The notes under the pieces are model-generated. The model made no database searches and was not told the DNA's origin. It saw only the letters and a list, made by a program, of their open reading frames with translations. The translations under genes and the position numbers were made by a program. This document shows positions 54,390 to 63,999 of a stretch of DNA of 64,000 nt, piece by piece. The number at the start of each line of letters is the position of its first letter. The stretch's first letter is position 1. Source of the stretch: Crocinitomicaceae bacterium (GTDB taxonomy: Bacteria > Bacteroidota > Bacteroidia > Flavobacteriales_D > Crocinitomicaceae); NCBI GenBank assembly GCA_018402525.1, contig JAGYIR010000014.1, positions 1 through 64,000 of the forward strand. Reading direction: 5' to 3'.

Positions 54390-55920
54390 TGCTTGTTGTT
54401 TGTTCCTGTGGTTTTGAAAAAAGACTTATCCCTATAAAGGTAATGAAAGCATTGAGAATAATGATTTCAAATCCAAATTTATATCCTCCCAATAAACCGT
54501 AGTCGCCATTTAAATTTCCAGGTGCACCTGCCGAAAAATACCAAGCGAGAATTGTCAACAAAATTGAAACAAAACAAACGAATGGAACTATCTTATCTTT
54601 GACAAATCTCTTTGAGAGAATTCCAAAAAAGAACATTCCAATCAGCGGTCCATAGGTAAATCCTGCAAACTTCATCAATAACCCAATGGCCGATTCGTCT
54701 GTGGTGTACTTTAATGCGATAACTGTTAAAATAATGACCCCTGACATGGCGACATGGACGTATTTTCTCGTTTTTTCGTGATTACCCTTGCGCTTGGACA
54801 GTTGTTCCATCAACTCATCTTTCTTTTTATCCTTTACGCCTAAGAAATCGACTGAAAAAGACGTTGTCAAAGAAGTTAATGCTGAATCGGCGCTGGAATA
54901 AGCCGCTGCAATTAATCCCAGCAAAAATAAAATTCCAATCAGCGGACCAACTTCTTCTGTCATTGCGATAGAAGAAAAGAGTAAATCGCCTGTTGCTCCT
55001 TCAATTTCTGGGTGTTGATCGGCATACATATACAACAGCGCTCCCAAGCAAAGAAAAACCAAGTTGACAATGGTGAGTAAAAAGGACATGCTGATCATAT
55101 TTTTTTGTGCTTCCTTGATATTCTTACAGCTTAAATTTTTCTGCATCATGTCTTGATCTAGTCCTGTCATACCAATAGTAATAAACATCCCCCCAAAGAA
55201 GTGCTTTAGAAAATGATTGCTGCCCATGACATCATCGAAAAAGAAAATTTTGGAATAATTGCTATCTTTTACTGTCGAGTAAATCGTTTCGCCTTCTGCC
55301 AAATTGAGCGCATCACTGATGAACCAAACCGTTAAGATGACAGAAGCCAGCATAAATGTTGTCTGGAGTGTGTCTGTCCAAACAATGGTCTTAATTCCAC
55401 CGCGACTGGTATAAATCCAGATTAACAAAACGGAAATAACTACGGTGATTTCAAACGGAATACCCCAAGCATCGAACAAGATAGATTGCAACACATTTGC
55501 TACGAGTAACAAACGCACCGAGGCTCCTATAATACGCGAAAGCAAGAAAAATCCCGCTCCTGTTTTGTAACTCCAGTTGCCAAATCGTTCTTTCAAGTAT
55601 TCGTAAATTGAAGTCAAATTGAGTCGATAGTACAACGGTAAAAGAACATATGCTACGATGAAATAACCAACCAAATAGCCCAAAACTGCTTGCATGTAGC
55701 TGAATTGGTTCGACTCATTCCCTACCCAACCAGGAATGGAGATAAAAGTAACGCCGCTCAAAGAAGCACCAATCATTCCGTAGGAAACAATGTACCATGG
55801 TGACTTACGCTCTCCCAAAAAAAACGTATTGTTTGTCGCTTTTCTAGAGGTGAGAAAAGAGATTCCTACGAGTACAGAAAAATAGGCAATTAATACTACA
55901 ATGATTAATGTTGCTGACAT
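54367..55920 (-). CDS. Sodium:solute symporter family transporter
   Basis: A 517-aa inner-membrane symporter of the SSS family with about 13 transmembrane helices. Family features: the first helix segment, SPWYIVSYGMIGASLSGVTFISIPGWVG in the second, and AAYSSADSALTSLTTSFSVDF, the Na+-binding region. The solute cannot be named; Bacteroidetes members are often called general sodium/solute symporters. A one-mismatch -7 box (TAATTTTA) precedes the start. Its end overlaps the GlmU-like gene. Confidence 0.9.
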   Translation of the reverse strand: MSATLIIVVLIAYFSVLVGISFLTSRKATNNTFFLGERKSPWYIVSYGMIGASLSGVTFISIPGWVGNESNQFSYMQAVLGYLVGYFIVAYVLLPLYYRLNLTSIYEYLKERFGNWSYKTGAGFFLLSRIIGASVRLLLVANVLQSILFDAWGIPFEITVVISVLLIWIYTSRGGIKTIVWTDTLQTTFMLASVILTVWFISDALNLAEGETIYSTVKDSNYSKIFFFDDVMGSNHFLKHFFGGMFITIGMTGLDQDMMQKNLSCKNIKEAQKNMISMSFLLTIVNLVFLCLGALLYMYADQHPEIEGATGDLLFSSIAMTEEVGPLIGILFLLGLIAAAYSSADSALTSLTTSFSVDFLGVKDKKKDELMEQLSKRKGNHEKTRKYVHVAMSGVIILTVIALKYTTDESAIGLLMKFAGFTYGPLIGMFFFGILSKRFVKDKIVPFVCFVSILLTILAWYFSAGAPGNLNGDYGLLGGYKFGFEIIILNAFITFIGISLFSKPQEQTTSNENSTSR

Positions 55921-56081
55921 GCTTCTTCAATTTAGTTACTAAAATTAAGGATTCGCTTGCTTACTAATCCTTTAATCTAAATTAGCTATCAACATGATAC
56001 GTTTAACAAAAGAGCTTTATGTTTTTCACTGCTGAACGTATTGGTTTGATCTTTGTACAGTTGTCAATTAAAAATTGTACG

Positions 56082-56945
56082 ATGAAATTCCTATTCTCCC
56101 CAGTTTTTGCTGTATTAATGTTGTCTTGTGTTGAAAATGGGCATTCCGTCGGTAACACTACTAAAGAAGAGACTACAATCACCGATATAGCCATTATCGA
56201 TCCCAATGGAACGACGATAGAAACACGGTTCAGTCCACCTGAAGGTTTCAGTCGGGTAGAAGTCCAAGCTTCTAGTTTTGCGAATTACTTGAGGCAGCTT
56301 CCAATCAAGCCAGCTGGAGCTAAAGCACTTTATTACAATGGAAGTGAGAAAACAAACGATGTCTACGATGCTGTAATCGACTTACCGATTGGCAAACGTG
56401 ACTTACACCAATGTGCTGATGCCATCATGCGGTTACGAGCAGAATATTTGTGGAATGAGAAAAAGTACGATCAAATTCATTTCAATTTCACGAATGGATT
56501 TCGGGTAGATTATTCAAAATGGATGAAAGGAAAACGCGTTGGTTTTAGCGGAAATCAAACATTTTGGAAAGATGGTGGAAGGCCATCAGTTTCTTATGCA
56601 AGCTTCTGGAGTTACATGGAACTGATTTTCTCTTATGCTGGAACACTGTCCTTATCGAAAGAAATGAAATCGAAAGACATCAAAAACATGAAAATCGGTG
56701 ATGTTTTTATTGAGGGGGGATCTCCTGGTCATGCGGTCATTGTTGTCGATATGGCGATGCACGATGAAACTGGCGAACAGTTATTCCTGCTTGCACAAAG
56801 TTATATGCCCGCACAAGAGACGCATGTGTTAAAAAATCCATCCAATAAAACGATCAGTCCTTGGTATTCGTTGGATGGTTCAACTCAAATCTATACGCCT
56901 GAATGGACTTTTAACGCTACTGATTTAAGAGAATTTGTTGAATAG
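56082..56945 (+). CDS. DUF4846 lipoprotein
   Basis: A 287-aa predicted lipoprotein starting at ATG 56082 with a lipobox-like VLMLSC (Cys16); the open frame upstream to 56019 does not continue the signal. The DUF4846 domain is clear: FSRVEVQASSFANYLRQLPIKPAGA, LPIGKRDLHQCADAIMRLRAEYLW, HFNFTNGFRVDYSKWMKGKRV, and GDVFIEGGSPGHAVIVVDMAM. Some members resemble peptidoglycan or amide hydrolases in the conserved His/Asp of GHAVIVVD, but no enzyme activity has been shown. A bidirectional terminator follows. Confidence 0.85.
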   Translation: MKFLFSPVFAVLMLSCVENGHSVGNTTKEETTITDIAIIDPNGTTIETRFSPPEGFSRVEVQASSFANYLRQLPIKPAGAKALYYNGSEKTNDVYDAVIDLPIGKRDLHQCADAIMRLRAEYLWNEKKYDQIHFNFTNGFRVDYSKWMKGKRVGFSGNQTFWKDGGRPSVSYASFWSYMELIFSYAGTLSLSKEMKSKDIKNMKIGDVFIEGGSPGHAVIVVDMAMHDETGEQLFLLAQSYMPAQETHVLKNPSNKTISPWYSLDGSTQIYTPEWTFNATDLREFVE

Positions 56946-56964
56946 TTCACTGAAGACCGTGCGA

Positions 56965-57003
56965 TAAAAAAAAGCCCCTCTGAATATTCAGAAGGGCTCT
57001 CTT
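56965..57003. terminator. Bidirectional terminator between the DUF4846 gene and the subtilase gene
   Basis: AGCCCCTCTGA (56973-56983) pairs with TCAGAAGGGCT (56988-56998) with one C-A mismatch; A-run on the left and T-rich run on the right. Confidence 0.82.
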
Positions 57004-57021
57004 AGAAATAAAAACCAATTA

Positions 57022-60000
57022 TTATCTTGCAATCATCACTTTATCAACCACAAGTATTGAGTTGTTACCATCTTTAACTCGATAGAAATATGTTCCATCG
57101 TATAGTTCGCTTAAGTCAAAAGTAGTCAACTCGCTTACTACTCGTCGTGTGGTAATTACTTTACCTACAACGTCCACTATTTCAATCGATGCTACATTCG
57201 CACTAGTGACTTTGAAGTTCACAACGCCATTTGTTGGGTTTGGATACACGGTAACACTTTCTGAATTCAAGACTGCTAGTCCTGCTGTATTCTCTGTCAC
57301 AGTAACGTCGTTACACACATTCAGAACACCACATGCAGTAGTTAACTCCAAACACACTGTATATGTACCTGCAGCAGCATATGAATAACTAGGACTTGTA
57401 AGTGTACTTGTCCCTACACCGTCACCAAAGTCCCACACATACGACCCCATCGAAGAAGTATTTGTGAAGTTTACATTAAGGAAGTTCACATTCGATGTAA
57501 ATCCAACTTGTTCAGCTGCCGGCTCATTGATCGTTGTAGATTCCATCGTTTGACAACCAGAAGCAATATCTGTTACTGTCACTGTGTAATTTCCACCATC
57601 CAATCCGCTATAAGTTGCTCCTGTTGGTCCCGCTATCCACTGATAGTTATATCCAGTTCCACCAGTTCCAGTCACAACCGACTCACCGTCAGCTGCACCA
57701 TTACAGGAAACGTCTGTATTATTGAAGTTTGCGCCTAACGTTATATCGTATGATAAGTTATAGCTGATCGTAGTATCACATCCACTATTATCGGTAATCG
57801 TCAACATATAACCTCCATCTGCTAAGCCAGAAATATTATCCACATTTCCTCCCGCTGCACCCCAATCATACGAATAACCAGGAGTACCTCCGCTTACCAC
57901 GACAGCAATACTTCCATCGTCTTGTCCTTCACATGTTGGATCTGTCACCGTTGAGTTCACAGTCATTCCGCAGATAACACTTTGTGTCAAATTAACACAA
58001 TAGTCCTCTACTTCACCCCAAGTGAATGTTCCACACACATTCGGTAATGTTGTCTGACCGGTTCCTTGATACGCCATTTGAACACGCATACGTGTAGAAC
58101 CTACCAAAGCAGTTGGAGGAATAGTAATTGTTCCATTCACATCTGTTTGAGTTGCTGCGCCTTGATCGAACAACATTTCACCTGCTTCAAACGTCCCGTT
58201 TTGGTTTAAGTCTACCCAAATCCGCGTGTACTCATTGTACAACGTTCCGCTCCAAGCTACATCTACAGTGAAGTTATAGGTTTCATCAATATTCAAATCA
58301 ATAGATCCGTTCATTGTAAAATCACCATACCCCTGATCATTTCCTGAGTTATTTGTGTATGTATCCAATGTAAAGGATTCAATCCATTCATCGACCCCAT
58401 CTGTTGCAGCATTCGTGCAATAAGGTAATTCAACGCAGTTTCCACATCCAGTAGTGAAAAATGATTGAGTCCCTGAAGGATTACTCATATCCCCAGCACA
58501 ATCACTTTCAAAATAGAACTCGTATTCCGTACATTCTGTCAAACCAGAAAGATTAACTGGAGAAGACACAGCAGCTTCCATGTTCCAAGTTGCTGCACCC
58601 ACTTCTCTCCAATATAAATTAGTCGCATCTGCCGAGGCGTATGGTGTGAAATTAATATTTGCTTCATCATTTGCTACAACATTTACAGAAATTGCGCTTG
58701 GCGCTAAACAAATTGTTCCAGAGCATACAATAGACATCAACAAGTCAATTGAATTTTTTGCGTTGATTCTTCCTCCTGATGTAACCATGCCTAGTAACTG
58801 AGTTGTTTGATCAACACCATCATATAATGCATTCCTAACCATATCCGCAGCTCCTTGTGGATCCGCTTTAACAAAATCCATAAAGCTAGGACATGGAATA
58901 CTGTACATTAATCCTATTACTCCTGCCGTATAAGGACTAGCAAAAGAAGTTCCTGAGGTGTTACCATAACCACCATTATTTGTGGTATAAATATTATCTC
59001 CTGGTGCAGCGACATTAATCGAGTTTACTCCATAACCAGCAAACGTTTTCACATCAGCATTGTTCGTTGCCGTTACAGCTACCATGTAATCATTAAGGCA
59101 ACCCGTAGGCATGTCACCAACAACATCAACGTTAACATTGCTATTAGAAGTTGCTCCACAATTCAGGATTCCAGCCTCACCAAGATCTTGGTAGAAGCCA
59201 CACCATATAGGGTAGTCTGCAGGATCAGCACCATCTATCCCCCAAGAAGCGTTTGTAGCTACGACAAATGCACCTTCGGCACCGGCAGTTGCATTCCAAA
59301 GTAATCTAGCATCAAGTGGATATGTATATGCTTCTACAATATTTGCTTGCGTAAAAGGGTTATCATGCCCAGCAACAACCATCATTTTCACATCCCAGTT
59401 TGCACCAACAACCCCAACACCATTGTCTCCTTTTGCACCTATCATTCCGGCCACAGATGTACCATGATTTCCTGTTCCGATGTTATGGTTATTTGTTGAA
59501 ACATTCCATCCATTTACATCATCTATGTATCCGTTTCCGTCTGTGTCCGTTCCATCTAATGTTTCTGCAGTATTTGTCCAATGATTAGCAACCAAATCCG
59601 GGTGCCCCATAACGTTTGCGCTTTCAATAATGCAAACAACGATATCTTCCCCCGATGCTGCTGTACCACCAGTTGTAATATCCCAAGCCTCTTCAGAATT
59701 AATATTTTGATGTTGCCATTGATTTCCATAAAGTGGATCATTTGGGGCTTGTCTTAACTCAACAAGAGTATTCGTTTGTGCCAACCACACTTCCTCAATT
59801 CTATACAAGTTTTCGATTACTTCATGAATGCTCGCGGTCTGATCGTAATTAAACAACCAAATATCAGTATGTTTGGACAAACATCTGTTGATTTTTAAAT
59901 CAAATTCATTTGGCATTTTGTCTAAGACCATTTTTGGGTCACTTCCTTTGTGCAATCGAACGATTACATCACCCTTAATGGCAATCTCTTCCATAATATC

Positions 60001-60093
60001 AACAGGAGCGCTTCGTTGACCAAAAGAATAGTTTTCTACATGTACGATACTTAAAAAGGAGAGTACCGTTAAAATAAGTAGTTTCATTTTCAA
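57022..60093 (-). CDS. Secreted S8 subtilisin-like protease with GEVED, PKD-like and T9SS type A domains; catalytic Asp replaced by Glu
   Basis: A 1023-aa T9SS cargo protein. Signal peptide 1-25; prodomain about 40-115; S8 catalytic domain about 125-450. His210 (GNHGTSVAGM), oxyanion Asn281 and Ser383 (TSGTSFASP) are present, but where subtilases have IxDTG the sequence is IIESAN, so Glu157 stands at the catalytic Asp position. It is followed by a fibronectin-like part, a GEVED domain (about 560-700), SprB-like repeats (NSTVTDPTCEGQDDGS...), a PKD domain (YVWDFGDG) and a T9SS type A sorting domain at the C-terminus (VTVYPNPTNGVVNF). Either a modified protease or an inactive subtilase-like adhesin. 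Confidence 0.9.
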   Translation of the reverse strand: MKMKLLILTVLSFLSIVHVENYSFGQRSAPVDIMEEIAIKGDVIVRLHKGSDPKMVLDKMPNEFDLKINRCLSKHTDIWLFNYDQTASIHEVIENLYRIEEVWLAQTNTLVELRQAPNDPLYGNQWQHQNINSEEAWDITTGGTAASGEDIVVCIIESANVMGHPDLVANHWTNTAETLDGTDTDGNGYIDDVNGWNVSTNNHNIGTGNHGTSVAGMIGAKGDNGVGVVGANWDVKMMVVAGHDNPFTQANIVEAYTYPLDARLLWNATAGAEGAFVVATNASWGIDGADPADYPIWCGFYQDLGEAGILNCGATSNSNVNVDVVGDMPTGCLNDYMVAVTATNNADVKTFAGYGVNSINVAAPGDNIYTTNNGGYGNTSGTSFASPYTAGVIGLMYSIPCPSFMDFVKADPQGAADMVRNALYDGVDQTTQLLGMVTSGGRINAKNSIDLLMSIVCSGTICLAPSAISVNVVANDEANINFTPYASADATNLYWREVGAATWNMEAAVSSPVNLSGLTECTEYEFYFESDCAGDMSNPSGTQSFFTTGCGNCVELPYCTNAATDGVDEWIESFTLDTYTNNSGNDQGYGDFTMNGSIDLNIDETYNFTVDVAWSGTLYNEYTRIWVDLNQNGTFEAGEMLFDQGAATQTDVNGTITIPPTALVGSTRMRVQMAYQGTGQTTLPNVCGTFTWGEVEDYCVNLTQSVICGMTVNSTVTDPTCEGQDDGSIAVVVSGGTPGYSYDWGAAGGNVDNISGLADGGYMLTITDNSGCDTTISYNLSYDITLGANFNNTDVSCNGAADGESVVTGTGGTGYNYQWIAGPTGATYSGLDGGNYTVTVTDIASGCQTMESTTINEPAAEQVGFTSNVNFLNVNFTNTSSMGSYVWDFGDGVGTSTLTSPSYSYAAAGTYTVCLELTTACGVLNVCNDVTVTENTAGLAVLNSESVTVYPNPTNGVVNFKVTSANVASIEIVDVVGKVITTRRVVSELTTFDLSELYDGTYFYRVKDGNNSILVVDKVMIAR

Positions 60094-60191
60094 TAGTTTT
60101 AAAGTTTAATTAAGGGATAAATATACAGATTAAAGTTTTAAATTCATAATAATGAATCATTTCGTTTACATGAAATTCAAATTAAATCACA

Positions 60192-60230
60192 AAAAAAGAG
60201 TCCTCTGTTAAGAAAGCTCCTTTTAAAATT
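60192..60230 (-). terminator. Possible terminator of the SprB-repeat gene
   Basis: On the minus strand AAAAGGAG pairs imperfectly with CTCTTTT and runs into seven Ts (A-run 60191-60197 on +). Loop of about 16 nt; not strong. Confidence 0.4.
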
Positions 60231-60243
60231 TAATTTTTAAATC

Positions 60244-63200
60244 CTACCTCAAAATCGAAACATGTCCTGTATAGGTTCTTCTGTAATCTAGCTGAAGGTC
60301 TTTCACAACAATTTTCCATACATAGGTTCCTTCTTGAACTAACTTACCTTTATAGGTTCCATCCCATCCAATCGATGCATCATGTGACTCCCAGATTAAT
60401 TCTCCCCAACGGTTAAATATCAAGAAATCAAAATCAAACAAATCAATGCCGTTGACATAGGCTCTAAAGGTTTGATTGAACTCATCATCGTCTGGCGTAA
60501 ATGAATTTGGTACGTAAAGTGCGATTTCATCTTCAACTATAATCGTAACACACATTTCATCTTGGCAACCGCCAGTATTGATTGCTGTTAAGCACACTTG
60601 ATACGTTCCTGTATCTGCGGGAAAGGTGTGCTCTACATCTTCAGTGGTGTACGTGTGACTGTAACCGTTTTGGCCAACAATATTCCATTCGTACTGATCC
60701 GCATTGGTGGAGCTGTTATTAAAATTCACTGTGTTGTTGTACACCGTGAGGGTTGTTGGAAAGCTCAAGAAATCAGCATATGTTGGTGCTATCGTTCCTA
60801 TCATTATATCTTGATCAGCTGTACATCCGTTAGCATCCGTAACCACAATGTTATAGCTTCCAGCGCACAACCCAGTAAAGATTCCTGTTGGACTTGAAAC
60901 GCCGTTTAATGTGTACGATACGCCCGTGTTGGAGCCAATAACAATCTCTCCATCACAGTCATCAGTACAACCATCGTCAATACGTGCAATGATTACTGGT
61001 ACAATTTCTACTCCAGGCTGAACAACTTCAGCGCCTATACTCGAGCAACCGTTCGCATCGGTAATGGTGTAATTGTAATTACCTGCACATAAATCTACTG
61101 CCGTGTTAAATCCTAAGTTGACACCATTACTCACGTAATTGTAAGGTGCTGTTCCACCGACCACGTTCCATGTAATTGAACCGTCGCATGAATTAAAACA
61201 TGAGACATCTGTCACCACTGTATTCACAACAAGCGCATTTGATTCTCCGACGGTAACATCTTCGACGGGCGATAAGCATCCGTTTGCATCTTCTACAACC
61301 AATTGGTACGTTTGAGCTGTTAATCCTGAGAAAATAGGGTTAGCACTCCAGGTCACACCATTGTCAATCGAATAATTATATCCTGCGGTTCCTCCGCCTC
61401 CGATGACTTCGATCTCACCATCGCTCAAGCCAAAGCAACTTACATCGGTGCTGTTGAAGTCAACGGTTACAGCAAGAGGCGCTGTAACATCGAACATTTC
61501 GCTCGATTGGCAACCAGATACTAAGTCAGTAACCGTTACGGTGTAATTACCCTCAACTAAATTTTGAGCTGTGGAAATTGCTGGATCAGGAAAAATATCC
61601 CACGAGTAATTATAGTTTCCAGTTCCATTTGCAACAGACACAATTTCAATAGAACCATCTCCAGTTCCAAGACAAGTCTCATTTGAAACAATTACATCAT
61701 CAATAACTGGAATTCCATTTACCATAACACTTTGGATAGAGGCTGCGGAACAAGCACCACCAGTGATGTATTCAACATTATAGGTCGTTCCAGCGACTCC
61801 ATTAATTATTTCACCGGTAGTTGCATTGATCGTAGCTCCATCCCCGGGTGCTGGATTAAAGGCAAAGCTTCCACCTGCAGTTACAATACTTGTAGCGCTA
61901 TTTGCAGAGCCAACGCAGAAATCTGTTAATGTGAAAGACGCATTATCTTGTGAGGTAACCGTTACCGTTTCCGCTGATGACGCTGAACAGGCACCCGTCG
62001 TCGTATATTCAACCGTATACATTGTTCCCGTTACACCGTCGGTGATTTCTCCTGTAGCCGAATTGATCGTTGCACCATCTCCAGGTAGTGGATTGAAAGC
62101 AAAGGTTCCACCTGCTGTCACAATTCCTGTCGCACTGTTTGTTGAACCTGCACAGAAATCGGTCAAATTAAAAGAAGCATCATCTTGCGCAATTACGGTT
62201 ACCGTCTCCAGCGAAGTCGCAGGACAGGCTCCACCCGTTGAGTATTCAACACTATATGTGGTGCCACCGATACCATTGCTTATTGCTCCTGTTACAACAT
62301 TAATTGTCGATCCGTCTCCGGGCAATGGATTAAAGTTGAAAGATCCTCCTGGCGTAACGATATTGCTTGCACTATTTGGCGAGCCTTGACAGAAATCTGT
62401 TAACGTAAACGATGGATCACCGGGTACTTGCGTATTAATAACAAAATTTGATGAAATGGAACAAGCTGCACCACTTCCTCCTGTTCCGTTGGACACTGTG
62501 AAATCATCAAACCATAAGGCATACTGCGCCGCTCCACCAGATAATATTTGAAAAGTATGATTACCAGGTGTCATTGTTACAGTAAAACAGAATTGTGTCC
62601 ATCCTGTATTTGTGGGAACCGTAACATCCGGGCCGACTTGAACTCCATCCACACCGAACGAGAAGTGAGCATTCGCTGTATTCTGTCCAGAAGCCCCAGC
62701 CCCTTGAGGCCCTGCATACCAAACACAAAGCTCGACTTGTTCACCTCCAACAAAAGGAAAGCTACCGGTTGAAATATTATCAGCACCGGCATAGAAATAG
62801 ACATATCCTGTACCACTATTTGCCCCTAAAGAATTGGTGTAATTGTTAGCCGAAGATATGCATCCTTGGTTTCCTGGAACATAGACTGGCATAACTCCAT
62901 CAAACACTTGACCAGCGTCATTGGCACACGTAAATCCAGTAGGACAGTCACATCCTCCGCCAGGACCATTTTCAAAATCATAATTCGTATTTATGATCGT
63001 TGAGCCTCCAGAAGCATCTGTCACCTCAACTGAATAGTCGCCGGCGCACAAATTATCGATGGTAGCAGCATTTGGACCTATAGGATTTCCAGTATCGTCG
63101 AACCATTCGTAGGAATATGGTGGATTCCCTCCAGACACAGATATAGTAATTTCTCCATCACAGGTACCTGCACATGTTTCATCCGTAGCAATAACATTAT

Positions 63201-63999
63201 CAATCGTTAATCCACTTGAACTCGCAATTGTTTCAATACCCGTCGCTGTACAACCTGTCGCATCCGTGATAACTATATCGTAGGTACCTGAATTCAATCC
63301 TGTGAAATTTGATCCCCCTTGACTAGTCACACCATTATCAATCGAATACGTATAACCAGGCGTTCCCCCTACAGGAGTTAAATCAATTTCACCGTCACCC
63401 GCACCACAATTTTCATCAACGATTAAACTCACATAAGAAAACCCTGAGACCGTCACTGTTTGAACAGAAGAATTTGGGCAAGCTCCACCTAACGTATACT
63501 CAACTGAATAAGTGGCTCCATCGACTCCATTAGAAATCACACCAGTTGCAGGGTCAATCGTTGCTCCATCAATAGGGACCGGATTAAACGTAAAGACTCC
63601 TCCTGGCGTTGCAATGTTTGAAGGCCCATTTGGGCTTCCAGCACAAAAGTCGTTAAAGTCAAAATCTGCATTACTTGAGACAAATTCAAAATGATCGACA
63701 TGATTCCAATAAATTGTGCCGTTCTGTGTATTTCTAACGGTAATGTATGACCCATTATTGGGTGCCACAAAGCAAAACATATGATTCGTCCATGTGCTAG
63801 CCACAGATGCTGCAGTACCTACTGGTGTTCCAAAAGTATTGTTATTCATTGAAACCCCAATTTCAATTCCACCTAGTGGCCGAAAAGTAATTTCACCGTA
63901 GGTCCAAAATGAAATCATATAGCTATTTCCTGCAACCAAAGGCGCAGATAACTCTAACGAGACCTCGTCATAGGTTGCTGCTAATCCTATAGCTCTGAC
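60244..63999 (-). CDS. Very large SprB-repeat surface protein with gliding-type T9SS sorting domain (partial, runs off window)
   Basis: The frame is open from the window edge, so the N-terminus is missing; at least 1251 aa are visible. It contains SprB-type repeats with cysteine-rich Asp/Gly turns (VTDVSCFNSCDGS..., DVSCFGLSDGEIEV, DENCGAGDGEIDL), and four copies of a module of about 66-80 aa around FNPLPGDGATIN...VEY-TGGAC (at about 63440-63650 and three in tandem at 61735-62395). A jelly-roll, carbohydrate-binding-like domain sits at about 62470-62980. A PKD-like part follows at about 60540-60780. The end (VPNSFTPDDDEFNQTFRAY to HVSILR) is the gliding motility-associated (type B) sorting domain. 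Probably a cell-surface adhesin or structural protein. Confidence 0.88.
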   Translation of the reverse strand, partial: VRAIGLAATYDEVSLELSAPLVAGNSYMISFWTYGEITFRPLGGIEIGVSMNNNTFGTPVGTAASVASTWTNHMFCFVAPNNGSYITVRNTQNGTIYWNHVDHFEFVSSNADFDFNDFCAGSPNGPSNIATPGGVFTFNPVPIDGATIDPATGVISNGVDGATYSVEYTLGGACPNSSVQTVTVSGFSYVSLIVDENCGAGDGEIDLTPVGGTPGYTYSIDNGVTSQGGSNFTGLNSGTYDIVITDATGCTATGIETIASSSGLTIDNVIATDETCAGTCDGEITISVSGGNPPYSYEWFDDTGNPIGPNAATIDNLCAGDYSVEVTDASGGSTIINTNYDFENGPGGGCDCPTGFTCANDAGQVFDGVMPVYVPGNQGCISSANNYTNSLGANSGTGYVYFYAGADNISTGSFPFVGGEQVELCVWYAGPQGAGASGQNTANAHFSFGVDGVQVGPDVTVPTNTGWTQFCFTVTMTPGNHTFQILSGGAAQYALWFDDFTVSNGTGGSGAACSISSNFVINTQVPGDPSFTLTDFCQGSPNSASNIVTPGGSFNFNPLPGDGSTINVVTGAISNGIGGTTYSVEYSTGGACPATSLETVTVIAQDDASFNLTDFCAGSTNSATGIVTAGGTFAFNPLPGDGATINSATGEITDGVTGTMYTVEYTTTGACSASSAETVTVTSQDNASFTLTDFCVGSANSATSIVTAGGSFAFNPAPGDGATINATTGEIINGVAGTTYNVEYITGGACSAASIQSVMVNGIPVIDDVIVSNETCLGTGDGSIEIVSVANGTGNYNYSWDIFPDPAISTAQNLVEGNYTVTVTDLVSGCQSSEMFDVTAPLAVTVDFNSTDVSCFGLSDGEIEVIGGGGTAGYNYSIDNGVTWSANPIFSGLTAQTYQLVVEDANGCLSPVEDVTVGESNALVVNTVVTDVSCFNSCDGSITWNVVGGTAPYNYVSNGVNLGFNTAVDLCAGNYNYTITDANGCSSIGAEVVQPGVEIVPVIIARIDDGCTDDCDGEIVIGSNTGVSYTLNGVSSPTGIFTGLCAGSYNIVVTDANGCTADQDIMIGTIAPTYADFLSFPTTLTVYNNTVNFNNSSTNADQYEWNIVGQNGYSHTYTTEDVEHTFPADTGTYQVCLTAINTGGCQDEMCVTIIVEDEIALYVPNSFTPDDDEFNQTFRAYVNGIDLFDFDFLIFNRWGELIWESHDASIGWDGTYKGKLVQEGTYVWKIVVKDLQLDYRRTYTGHVSILR
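61735..62395 (-). repeat. Three tandem coding repeats of about 240 nt within the SprB-repeat gene
   Basis: Three consecutive modules (starts near 62393, 62155 and 61915) of about 79-80 codons each carry the same frame: CxGSxNSA...IVTxGGxFxFNPxPGDGxTIN...VEY. A more diverged fourth copy is at about 63440-63650. The nucleotide sequence is visibly similar between copies (e.g. TTCCACCTGCTGTCACAATT / TTCCACCTGCAGTTACAATA). Confidence 0.75.

Noticed and set aside
61826-62389. 187-codon open frame on the + strand, rich in Val/Ala/Pro
   Set aside because: It is antisense to the tandem repeats of the SprB-repeat gene; its length comes from the repeats, and its repeat content simply mirrors the other strand.
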